Assembly (NCBI GenBank): GCA_021789565.1
Contig: JAJYJL010000122.1
Span: 1 to 7,505, forward strand
Source of the DNA: Acidobacteriota bacterium
Lineage (GTDB): Bacteria; Acidobacteriota; Terriglobia; UBA7540
Length of the DNA stretch: 7,505 nt
Reading direction: 5' to 3'
The first letter of the stretch is position 1; every line of letters begins with the position of its first letter. The translations under genes and the position numbers were made by a program. The notes below the pieces were generated by a model. That model worked only from the letters and a program-made list of their open reading frames with translations. It ran no database searches and had not been told where the DNA came from. Shown in pieces: positions 1 through 6,047 of the stretch.

Positions 1-1
1 C

Positions 2-1228
2 TACGGCCTGGCGATGCGGGGGGAAAAGATCCTTTTTTCAACAGACTCGAACGGACAGATTTTTGAGCTGGACCCGACGCAGTTCGGAGAGAACTTGACC
101 CTTTTGACCGAGACGCATGAATCGGTGGCCACGCGCCTGATGCTCGAGGGAAGCAACCTGTACATTGCCACCAGCAACGTGGCCAAGCTTTTCCGTATGG
201 GCGCCTCGTCTGAGCGCGAAGGGACGTATGAATCACGGGTAAACGATACAAAATTCATCTCACGCTGGGGCGTCATTAGCTGGAGGGGCAATACGCCTTC
301 TGGAAGCTCGATTGAGTTCTACACGCGGAGCGGCAATTTCAAGCGGCCCGATCAGACCTGGAGCAACTGGGCCGGTCCCTATCGCGACCGGGATGGAAGC
401 CAGATCACTAGCCCACCTGCTCGTTACATCCAGTGGAAAGCCGTCCTTCGAGGGGCGGAGTCCGCCCGGCCTGCTCTGGACGAGGTTTCAGTCGCCTTCT
501 TGAACCAGAATCTCCCGCCTGAAATCGAATCGTTCAACGTCAGCAACGCGGGCGAACGAACAAGCACGCACAGTGACACGTCGGCCGCAGTTGTTTCTGC
601 CGCCAGCGTCACGGTCACCGCAACCCCGCAGATCACCTATGCGGACCCGGTTCCTGCGGTCTCTTCTGCCACCAAGAATCCCGTAACCCTTTCATGGAAG
701 GCATCGGACCCGAATGGCGACACGCTGGAGTATTCCCTCTACCTCAAGTCTACTGATGAAACAAGATGGCACCTGCTGAAGGATAAGATCAAATCAACGA
801 GCTACACAATCAAACCTTCCACCCTGGCCGACGGTCAATATACGGCGATGCTTGTTGCATCGGATGCACTTTCCAACTCGCCTGCAATGGCCCGGAAAGA
901 TCAGATGATGAGCAGCCCGTTTTGGATTGACAATACCCCGCCAACGGTCAGCGTGGAACACAGTGAAGTGAAGGGAAATCGTGCGGTTGTCCAGTTCCGT
1001 GTTGAGGATACAACATCGCCACTTCACAACGCCCAGAGTTCAGTGGGCCAAAATGACTGGCAGGAGATCAACTCGGACGACGGGATCATCGACTCGCGTA
1101 CCGAGACCTTTACTGTTAAGGCAGCCCACCTGACGCCGGGCGAACATGTTATTACCTTGCGAGCCTACGATATGGCCGGAAACGTGGGGATTGGCAAAGC
1201 AGTGGTGGAAGTTCCGGCCAGCCAGTAA
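2..1228 (+). CDS. Secreted beta-propeller/Ig-like domain protein, C-terminal part (5' end outside window)
   Basis: The frame is open from the first complete codon at position 2 (YGLAMRGEK) to a TAA at 1226-1228. About 408 residues are visible and the true start lies upstream. The ATG at 14 sits inside a conserved-looking strand, so it is unlikely to be the start. Counting from position 2, residues 1-66 resemble the last blades of a WD40/YVTN-like propeller (ILFSTDSNGQIFELD, then NLYIATSNVAKLFRM). Residues 80-168 form a beta-rich module with TWSNWAGPY and ARYIQWKAVL, resembling ligand-binding jelly-roll modules. A Ser/Thr/Ala-rich linker follows (about 180-222). Then come a fibronectin-III/Ig-like domain (LSWKASDPNGDTLEYSLYLK to SSPFWIDNTPP) and a final Ig-like domain ending LRAYDMAGNVG. 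This composition suggests an extracellular or periplasmic protein that binds ligands or surfaces. No catalytic motif is visible and the substrate is unknown. It lies 148 bp ahead of the sigma-factor gene and need not share its transcript. Confidence 0.8.
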   Translation, partial: YGLAMRGEKILFSTDSNGQIFELDPTQFGENLTLLTETHESVATRLMLEGSNLYIATSNVAKLFRMGASSEREGTYESRVNDTKFISRWGVISWRGNTPSGSSIEFYTRSGNFKRPDQTWSNWAGPYRDRDGSQITSPPARYIQWKAVLRGAESARPALDEVSVAFLNQNLPPEIESFNVSNAGERTSTHSDTSAAVVSAASVTVTATPQITYADPVPAVSSATKNPVTLSWKASDPNGDTLEYSLYLKSTDETRWHLLKDKIKSTSYTIKPSTLADGQYTAMLVASDALSNSPAMARKDQMMSSPFWIDNTPPTVSVEHSEVKGNRAVVQFRVEDTTSPLHNAQSSVGQNDWQEINSDDGIIDSRTETFTVKAAHLTPGEHVITLRAYDMAGNVGIGKAVVEVPASQ

Positions 1229-1248
1229 ATGGAGGACGAATGGGGTTT

Positions 1249-1282
1249 TTAGCCGCTGTTTTTGGGGCTAATGAGCAAGCCC
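1249..1282. terminator. Possible weak terminator hairpins after the propeller gene
   Basis: A perfect 6-bp inverted repeat TTAGCC (1249-1254)/GGCTAA (1266-1271) starts 20 bp after the stop codon, with an 11-nt loop containing a T-run. An overlapping 5-bp repeat GGGCT (1265-1269)/AGCCC (1278-1282) competes with it. Neither is followed by a run of T, so a classical intrinsic terminator is not shown. The rest of the 148-bp gap up to the sigma gene has no gene. Its best promoter-like pair, TTGAGC (1283-1288) with TTTAGA (1306-1311) at 17 bp spacing, is a poor match. Confidence 0.2.
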
Positions 1283-1376
1283 TTGAGCCCTTCAAAACAC
1301 TGCGTTTTAGAGACAACTCCAACTTTAGTGGCCGCATCATAAAATCGAGTCTAGGTGCGGTACCGAGTGTGAACCG

Positions 1377-2015
1377 TTGAGTCCACAGAAAACGGCGGCA
1401 TCTGCGACCGCTACAGAGACTCTGTTGATTGCCCGTGCCCAACAGGGTGACGAAGAGGCCTTCGCGGCGCTTTTTGAAGCCCACAAGAGGCGTGTTTTTT
1501 CCTTATGCCTTCGCATGATCGGCAATCCGACGGAAGCGGAAGATCTTACGCAAGAAGCGTTTTTGCAGCTTTTTCGAAAGATCTCGACATTCCGGGGCGA
1601 GGCTGCATTTTCGACCTGGCTGCATCGACTGGCGGTCAATGTGGTGCTGATGCACCTTAGAAAGAAAGGTCTAAATCAGATCTCGCTGGATGAAACGGAG
1701 AATTCGCAAGGTGAACCGATCAAACGGGATTACGGTGACGATGATCGGCGCCTGGTCGGGTCGATTGACCGCATCGGGCTTAACCGGGCCATTGCAGAAC
1801 TTCCCCCAGGTTACCGGACCGTCTTCATCTTGCACGATGTGGAAGGTTATGAACATAACGAGATCGCTGAAATCATGAATTGCTCCATCGGGAATTCGAA
1901 ATCGCAACTGCACAAAGCCCGCCTGAAGCTACGCGAGTGGTTCCAGCAGCATCAAAGCCGACAGGGAAGAAATTCTCCTGCGCACGCTGCCCGAGAGGCG
2001 AGGGAGGAGCAGTAA
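1377..2015 (+). CDS. ECF (RpoE-type) RNA polymerase sigma factor
   Basis: This 212-residue protein has the two-domain layout of extracytoplasmic-function sigma factors, which redirect RNA polymerase to a small regulon. Region 2 spans about residues 21-97: [16 protein letters not shown], the core-binding [13 protein letters not shown] (56-68) and the -10-binding [20 protein letters not shown] (78-97). An acidic linker (103-125) leads to region 4 at about 137-187: [17 protein letters not shown] (142-158), then a helix-turn-helix with [20 protein letters not shown] for -35 recognition. The start is TTG at 1377. The frame is closed upstream by a TAG at 1326-1328 and has no in-frame ATG or GTG in between, so TTG is the best choice although the ribosome site is weak. 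The N-terminal 12 residues are poorly conserved in character. The stop is 4 bp before the anti-sigma gene, implying co-transcription and probably coupled translation. Regulation by the next protein is inferred from family and position. Confidence 0.93.
   Translation: MSPQKTAASATATETLLIARAQQGDEEAFAALFEAHKRRVFSLCLRMIGNPTEAEDLTQEAFLQLFRKISTFRGEAAFSTWLHRLAVNVVLMHLRKKGLNQISLDETENSQGEPIKRDYGDDDRRLVGSIDRIGLNRAIAELPPGYRTVFILHDVEGYEHNEIAEIMNCSIGNSKSQLHKARLKLREWFQQHQSRQGRNSPAHAAREAREEQ
2001..2009 (+). promoter_or_regulatory. Ribosome binding site of the anti-sigma gene
   Basis: AGGGAGGAG is a strong Shine-Dalgarno sequence about 11 nt before the ATG at 2020. It lies inside the final codons of the sigma gene, which supports both the chosen start and translational coupling of the pair. 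Confidence 0.65.
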
Positions 2016-2019
2016 GACC

Positions 2020-2715
2020 ATGGGAGAAGAAAGACAAAACCAAAGCGGAAGCTTCGGATGCCAGGAATTTGACGCGAATCTGGCAGCGTATCTGGAGGGC
2101 GAAGGGAGTGCGGACGCCAGCAAGCACCTTGAACAGTGCTCGTCTTGCCGCTTGCTTGTTGAAGACCTTGAATTAATTCATTCTGCAGCGAAAGATTGGC
2201 CGCTGGAATCTCCTTCACCCCGCGTTTGGAACAATATTCGGACGACTCTGGCCGAGGAGGGCTACTTCCGCAAGCAAGAAAGCTTCTGGAAAAGGTGGAG
2301 TGCATCAGCCTGGTTTGTGCCGAGTACAGCCCCTGCCGCGGCCCTGGCTTTTGCTCTGATGCTTGCGATTATCATGGTTTTTAAAGGCGATATCCAGAGG
2401 AATGGAAGTCAGAATCGCGTTCAAACTCCAGCGACCGCGAGTGTCGCCCCGGTTGGCTTGATGGGTGTACAGTCTAATCTTGTGCATACTGTGCAGGCAA
2501 TGGAAGCAAACTACAAGGCTCGTGAATCGTTATTGGATCCTTCTGCAAAACAGATTTACCAGGCTGGATTGGCTTCACTCGACAATTCGATTCAGGAGTG
2601 CCTTGATTCGCTCCAGAAGCAGCCGCACAATATGCTTGTGCGCGAGTACTTGATGCAGGCTTACGCCCAGAAGGCGGAAGTCCTGACTTCTGCATTGGAA
2701 TATGGCGGTCGGTGA
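2020..2715 (+). CDS. Membrane-anchored zinc-finger (ZAS) anti-sigma factor
   Basis: This 231-residue protein binds and silences the upstream sigma factor at the inner membrane. The N-terminal cytoplasmic part has the ZAS/zf-HC2 signature: Cys14, then His36-x3-Cys40-x2-Cys43 (HLEQCSSC), the zinc ligands of this family. Residues 68-96 (VWNNIRTTLAEEGYF, then basic WKRW) lead into one membrane helix at about 104-121 (APAAALAFALMLAIIMVF), giving an N-in topology. The outer part (122-231) starts with a polar Ser/Thr/Gln-rich stretch. It then becomes helical (MEANYKARESLL, ASLDNSIQECLDSLQKQP, YLMQAYAQKAEVL) and ends in EYGGR. That C-terminal domain is much larger than a minimal anti-sigma factor needs and is the likely sensor or partner-binding part. 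The start ATG at 2020 has a strong ribosome site and follows the sigma stop by 4 bp. The cognate sigma is inferred from adjacency; the signal is unknown. Confidence 0.88.
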   Translation: MGEERQNQSGSFGCQEFDANLAAYLEGEGSADASKHLEQCSSCRLLVEDLELIHSAAKDWPLESPSPRVWNNIRTTLAEEGYFRKQESFWKRWSASAWFVPSTAPAAALAFALMLAIIMVFKGDIQRNGSQNRVQTPATASVAPVGLMGVQSNLVHTVQAMEANYKARESLLDPSAKQIYQAGLASLDNSIQECLDSLQKQPHNMLVREYLMQAYAQKAEVLTSALEYGGR

Positions 2716-2739
2716 TCAAGGGGGAAGGAAGTTAACGCC

Positions 2740-3624
2740 GTGCTGAGATTGAAAAATAGCCGCATGAAGGTTGGAGTGCGAGCCGTGGGGGTGTTGTTGC
2801 TGATTCCTGCGGGGCTGCTGATGGCGCAAAGCACCGGGCAAACGGAAAAGAACATTGCGACGACTGCGAGCCCGAGGGTGAGTATCTCCAATCTGGCGGG
2901 CAAGGTTCTGGTGAGAGGATGGGACCGTTTACAAGTCCATGTGGCTTACACGATCGTATCGCCCCAGGTTGCGGTCGACACCGAACAGATTCCGGTGCAG
3001 GGGCCTGCAGGCAAGATCCGGTTTACAACGTACCTTGTTGACCGCTCCGCACCGAGCCTGAATCCCGTTGTAGATTACGTGGTGCAGGTTCCGACGGGAG
3101 CCAGCCTGGAAATCCACGACCCTCAGGGAATCGTGAAAATCAATTCGGTGAAGGGAGATACCTCAGTCGACTCGCTTGGAGGGAACATTTCAGTTGCCGA
3201 TTCGGGCGGGCATTTGTCAATTCGCTCGGTGGGAGGCAACATTGAGGTCATCCGTCCCGCGGGCCGCGTTGAAGCGTATTCGATCAACGGCAATCTCAAT
3301 TTTGTGAACCCGACAAGTTCCCGGCTGCGGGGCACAACGACTTCGGGCACCATCGTGTACGAGGGCGACTTTGCTTCCGGAGGCGATTACGTTCTCTCGG
3401 ACTATAGCGGCGACATCACAGTCGTTTGCCCTTCGAACGCCTCATTTGAGCTTGATGCCAAGACGGTTCGCGGAAAGTTAGATAACCAGTTTCCGGTGGT
3501 ACGGCGGGGACCTTCACGGTCGTTCCTTCCTCCTGGGAACAGCATTTTTGGGACTCAAGGCAGCGGACAAGCGACGTTGGAGGTTACGTCTTTTAGCGGC
3601 ACCATCCACGTGCGCCAGCAATAA
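2740..3624 (+). CDS. Exported beta-repeat protein of DUF4097/adhesin-like type
   Basis: This 294-residue protein has a Sec-type signal peptide: basic MLRLKNSRMKVGVR, the hydrophobic core AVGVLLLIPAGLLMA, and probable cleavage around residues 29-31. The mature part has an N-terminal beta segment (SPRVSISNLAGKVLVRGWDR). From about residue 120 it carries a run of short strand-turn repeats with Gly-Asn/Gly-Asp turns (IVKINSVKGDTSV, DSLGGNISVADSGGHLSI, RSVGGNIEVIRPAGRVEAY, SINGNLNF, TTSGTIVYEG, DYSGDITVVC). This is the pattern of DUF4097 right-handed beta-structures. I see no catalytic residues, and one lone Cys at 230. The start is GTG at 2740, with GGAAGGAA (2723-2730) 9 nt before it. The ATG at 2764 (Met9) is a possible alternative that still leaves a signal peptide. 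It follows the anti-sigma gene by 24 bp, so it is probably in the same operon. DUF4097 proteins often sit beside sigma/anti-sigma pairs, but their molecular role is not established. Confidence 0.82.
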   Translation: MLRLKNSRMKVGVRAVGVLLLIPAGLLMAQSTGQTEKNIATTASPRVSISNLAGKVLVRGWDRLQVHVAYTIVSPQVAVDTEQIPVQGPAGKIRFTTYLVDRSAPSLNPVVDYVVQVPTGASLEIHDPQGIVKINSVKGDTSVDSLGGNISVADSGGHLSIRSVGGNIEVIRPAGRVEAYSINGNLNFVNPTSSRLRGTTTSGTIVYEGDFASGGDYVLSDYSGDITVVCPSNASFELDAKTVRGKLDNQFPVVRRGPSRSFLPPGNSIFGTQGSGQATLEVTSFSGTIHVRQQ

Positions 3625-3758
3625 TCGGCTGCCTCGGTTCACTTGGGTCTCGCCTGGCTTTTGCGTCAAGAGCAGTTTCACTTACTGATCTTCCTGCAAC
3701 TCTCTTTATCAGCTCTCATCTCCATGTGAATGCTTGAGCGGGCATGGACTGCCTGCGG

Positions 3759-3788
3759 TTGCGGAATAAACGAGCACCCTCCTATAAT
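3759..3788 (+). promoter_or_regulatory. Sigma70-type promoter of aroK
   Basis: A perfect -10 hexamer TATAAT (3783-3788) is preceded at 18 bp by TTGCGG (3759-3764), a 4/6 match to the -35 consensus. Transcription would start near 3795, giving a leader of about 20 nt before the ATG at 3816. This separates aroK from the sigma-factor operon. The rest of the 191-bp gap (3625-3815) contains no gene. It has small inverted repeats, such as TCCATG (3721-3726)/CATGGA (3743-3748), but no convincing terminator. Confidence 0.6.
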
Positions 3789-3815
3789 TGGACCGAGAGA
3801 CGCTGATCTAATGCA

Positions 3816-4328
3816 ATGAATAACCACCGGCAAAAACTGATTTACCTCGTCGGGTTCATGGGAGCCGGCAAGTCCTCCGTCGGCATGATTCTCGCGCAAC
3901 AAATGGGATGGCCCTTTGTTGACCTGGATATGGTTATCGAAGCCGGGCAAGGGACTACCATACGCCAGATTTTCGAACAGGCCGGCGAGCCTTTTTTTCG
4001 CGAGATTGAGCGCGCGGCGCTGGCCGAGGTTGCGCGCAAAGCGCCGGCTGTCATTGCCCTGGGCGGAGGGACTTTTGTGCAGAAGCCGAATTTTGACCTT
4101 ATTCGCCAGACCCACGGCGCAACGGTCTGGCTCGACTGCCCCATCGAAGAGCTCTGGCAACGTTGTTCCATGATGGACAACCGCCCATTGTTTCGAGACC
4201 GGGAAAGCTTCTTCAGGCTTTATGAAGAGCGCCTGCCCTATTATCGGCAGGCAGAATTCAGGATTGCCACAGGAGGTCGTCCTCCTGAAGAGATTGTGCA
4301 GGAGATTATGCGTCTCAGGTTGTTTTGA
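3816..4328 (+). CDS. aroK: Shikimate kinase (AroK/AroL family)
   Basis: This cytosolic enzyme phosphorylates shikimate at the 3-hydroxyl with ATP, the fifth step of the chorismate pathway to aromatic amino acids. At 170 residues it has the usual length, and all key motifs are present. The Walker A loop is GFMGAGKSS (13-21). FVDLD (34-38) supplies the Mg-binding Asp36 and shikimate-binding Asp38. Arg62 lies in FFREIE. The glycine-rich GGGT (83-86) acts as Walker B and substrate loop. Arg123 in NRPLF belongs to the lid, and Arg139 in EERLPYYRQA contacts substrate. The start ATG at 3816 gives the normal N-terminus a few residues before the first strand (LIYLVGFMG). Shine-Dalgarno signal is weak (GAGAG near 3795-3799). 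An out-of-frame ATG at 3811 opens a two-codon reading frame (ATG CAA TGA) overlapping the true start. The gene has its own promoter and converges on the ligase gene with 25 bp between stops. Confidence 0.97.
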   Translation: MNNHRQKLIYLVGFMGAGKSSVGMILAQQMGWPFVDLDMVIEAGQGTTIRQIFEQAGEPFFREIERAALAEVARKAPAVIALGGGTFVQKPNFDLIRQTHGATVWLDCPIEELWQRCSMMDNRPLFRDRESFFRLYEERLPYYRQAEFRIATGGRPPEEIVQEIMRLRLF

Positions 4329-4344
4329 GGGTTCCAGTCGCCAT

Positions 4345-4376
4345 CATCTGCTCTTAGCGGGCAGATGCTTCCCGCT
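4345..4376. terminator. Overlapping inverted repeats between convergent genes, possible bidirectional terminator
   Basis: Two perfect inverted repeats share one segment: CATCTGC (4345-4351)/GCAGATG (4361-4367), and AGCGGG (4356-4361)/CCCGCT (4371-4376). Each has a 9-nt loop, and they cannot fully form together. They begin 16 bp after the aroK stop and cover the last codons and TAA of the ligase gene. No clean T-run follows on either strand, so termination is only a suggestion from position and symmetry. Confidence 0.35.
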
Positions 4377-5754
4377 CTTGCGCCTCTTTCCGGGGTTCAA
4401 GGCACGCCGCTTTGTACCCAATTCCCAGGATCGCAGTGAAGATCATCGCGTTGGCGGGAATCTGCAAATTGAAATCCATCAGGCTATGGATTAACAGCCC
4501 CAGCGTACCTCCTATACAACCTAAAAGTATGGCGCTCCGGTAGCGTCGGTGGTCCTTGAGAAATGAGATGACCATCCGGACCAGAAGATAAAAAATGGGG
4601 ATGAAAAGGAGGCTGAAGCCGATAACGCCCGTGTCGCAGGCGAACTCCAGATAGTCATTATGAGCGTGATCGATGTGGAAATTGACCATATAGGTCTGGA
4701 ATGGACGCAAGGCCTCTCCGTACGTCCCCAGCCCCGTGCCCAAGATAGGATTCTTCCTAAAAAGTTGCGTTGTATTGTCCCATATCCTGGCTCGTCGTAG
4801 AGTGCCCGAATACTCTGACTGATTTATATTCACAAATCGATGCACCACAGTTCCGATTCCGATCCAGAGGCTGAAACCCACCGCTACGGTGGCAAGGCCC
4901 ACGATGACCAATCCCCAACTCTTGCGGCGGACCTTGAGAAATGCCAGGACCGATAGAGTAATCAGTGTGAAAGATACAGCGATGATACCGCCACGGGAAA
5001 TGGAAAAGACGACGCCGACCACCATCATCACAACCAGAAACAGATAAAAAACGATTTTGAATCCGATGGAGCCTTCGCTGCCGGGCCCGGACCGTGTCGA
5101 AGCAAAGCGATGCTGCGGGTCCGACCAGAGTTGATAGGTGTAGAACGCTGATGCGAAGGCAAAGGGAAATGTCAGTTCAATTAATCCCGCGAAGTGATTG
5201 CGGTTGATATAAGTGCCGATTGCGACCCATCGACCGTATGGGTCTGTCACGCCAAAAATCTTGTTCCAGTTCAGCAGATACTGGAGAATTCCGTAGCCCG
5301 CCTCAAAACAGCCCAAAACAATTAACGCCACCACAAGAATGCTTTTTCGCCGGCCGGAGTCAAACAGTTGGAGGGCCAGAACAAAAACGCCCAGATAAGC
5401 AAGAACCTTGAAAAAGCCCAAAAGGGTCGCATCAGGATAAATACTGAGGGTGCCCCAGGAACTTCCGATAGCCGCCAGCCACGCCGGTGTCAGACGGTGC
5501 GCCGGCGACACAACGGCCAGAAATGATCCCGGCAGTGGAAGCAGTTGGAGCCCTACCCACAGCACAAATAGGAGAGGCCAGACCGGCAAGGACAGATTGA
5601 TTCGGCCATGACGCTTCTGGCTCCACAAGAATAGGATTACAGTGAGGAATACAAATATTTCGGCCAGGGAATATCCAATGGGCTGGACCCCCCCGAAGGC
5701 GAGCGAGCTTCCGATCAGAATGAGAGCCAAAATAACTTCAAGCTTTCTTGTCAT
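4354..5754 (-). CDS. O-antigen ligase/polymerase family membrane protein (Wzy_C type)
   Basis: This 466-residue polytopic inner-membrane protein has roughly 10-12 hydrophobic segments. The first are LEVILALILIGSSLAFGG (5-22) and YSLAEIFVFLTVILFLW (28-44), and the last is IFTAILGIGYKAA (438-450). Family signatures seen in order are: NRNHFAG (184-190); SISRGG (251-256) at the end of a membrane helix; a periplasmic loop with RRARIWDNT (320-328) and GTGLGTYGEA (339-348); the hallmark HAHNDYLE (363-370); then GVIGF and HSLMDFNLQIPANA (423-436). Relatives either ligate polysaccharide from undecaprenyl diphosphate onto an acceptor or polymerise repeat units, using conserved Arg and His residues on the periplasmic side. 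Sequence alone does not separate these roles. Start ATG at 5754 is preceded by a modest ribosome site (GGACGGA, 8 nt away). It lies downstream of a sugar phosphotransferase on the same strand, fitting exopolysaccharide or O-antigen assembly. The C-terminal tail is charged and cytoplasmic (EPRKEAQEREA). Confidence 0.9.
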   Translation of the reverse strand: MTRKLEVILALILIGSSLAFGGVQPIGYSLAEIFVFLTVILFLWSQKRHGRINLSLPVWPLLFVLWVGLQLLPLPGSFLAVVSPAHRLTPAWLAAIGSSWGTLSIYPDATLLGFFKVLAYLGVFVLALQLFDSGRRKSILVVALIVLGCFEAGYGILQYLLNWNKIFGVTDPYGRWVAIGTYINRNHFAGLIELTFPFAFASAFYTYQLWSDPQHRFASTRSGPGSEGSIGFKIVFYLFLVVMMVVGVVFSISRGGIIAVSFTLITLSVLAFLKVRRKSWGLVIVGLATVAVGFSLWIGIGTVVHRFVNINQSEYSGTLRRARIWDNTTQLFRKNPILGTGLGTYGEALRPFQTYMVNFHIDHAHNDYLEFACDTGVIGFSLLFIPIFYLLVRMVISFLKDHRRYRSAILLGCIGGTLGLLIHSLMDFNLQIPANAMIFTAILGIGYKAACLEPRKEAQEREASAR

Positions 5755-5887
5755 CAGAGCATTCCGTCCAAATGATTCTTTCCCATGGTTGGATGTGAGC
5801 AGTCATTTTTCAACACTTCTAAATTTCCACGAGCCGGGTCATGTTACAGGCGGATTTGTTCACCCCAAATGTTTGTGAATTCTGAGA

Positions 5888-5941
5888 GGAACGCCCGCCC
5901 ATGTCCGGGATCCGTGTGGCTTGGCTCGAAGCGTTCCCGGA
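5888..5941 (-). promoter_or_regulatory. Competing inverted repeats in the ligase-gene leader
   Basis: GGAACGC (5888-5894) can pair with GCGTTCC (5931-5937), and TCCGGGA (5904-5910) can pair with TCCCGGA (5935-5941). Both are perfect 7-bp stems and both use the same arm, so they exclude each other. They would sit just after the predicted start of the transcript. The sequence matches no riboswitch class that I recognise, and loops of 24-36 nt make either stem uncertain. Confidence 0.25.
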
Positions 5942-5954
5942 AAGCTCACGAAAA

Positions 5955-5983
5955 ATCCTACGCCCCACCTTCGAATTTGGCAA
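5955..5983 (-). promoter_or_regulatory. Candidate sigma70-type promoter for the ligase gene
   Basis: On the minus strand TTGCCA (5978-5983, 5/6 match to -35) is followed after exactly 17 bp by TAGGAT (5955-5960, 4/6 match to -10). Transcription would begin near 5948, leaving a leader of about 190 nt before the ATG at 5754. The match is reasonable but not exceptional. The gene could also be read through from the phosphotransferase. Confidence 0.35.
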
Positions 5984-6047
5984 GCTTCTCTCGCGTTTCT
6001 TGCGCATAGCGGCGTGTCCCGCTTGCAAGCCGCACGGTTTTGCGTTC

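Larger units (their letters stand above)
5755..6047 (-). other. 293-bp intergenic leader upstream of the ligase gene
   Basis: This stretch separates two genes on the same strand and contains no gene I can defend. It holds a candidate promoter (5955-5983) and two competing 7-bp inverted repeats downstream of it. It also holds a 10-bp perfect palindrome GCTTGCAAGC (6021-6030), 18 bp after the phosphotransferase stop. A basic 69-codon reading frame from a TTG at 6028 to a stop at 5819 (62 codons if it begins at the ATG at 6007) spans most of it. That frame lacks recognisable domain character, a good ribosome site or a hydrophobic segment. Confidence 0.5.

Noticed and set aside
1283..1311. TTGAGC-17-TTTAGA as the promoter of the sigma-factor operon
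   Set aside because: Both hexamers are weak matches, and no GGAAC/GTC-type ECF autoregulatory promoter was seen in 1229-1376, so no promoter is called.
1152..1639. Two minus-strand frames across the propeller/sigma-factor junction
   Set aside because: Antisense to a strongly supported ECF sigma factor, no promoter or ribosome site, and no domain signature.
3678..4160. 160-codon open frame on the minus strand opposite aroK
   Set aside because: It lies almost wholly antisense to a shikimate kinase with every motif intact. Its product has no domain character and follows from the codon pattern of the real gene.
5819..6028. 69-codon minus-strand frame filling the gap before the ligase gene
   Set aside because: TTG start, poor ribosome site, very basic and polar product with no recognisable motif, and a candidate promoter overlaps it. 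It remains a weak possibility only.
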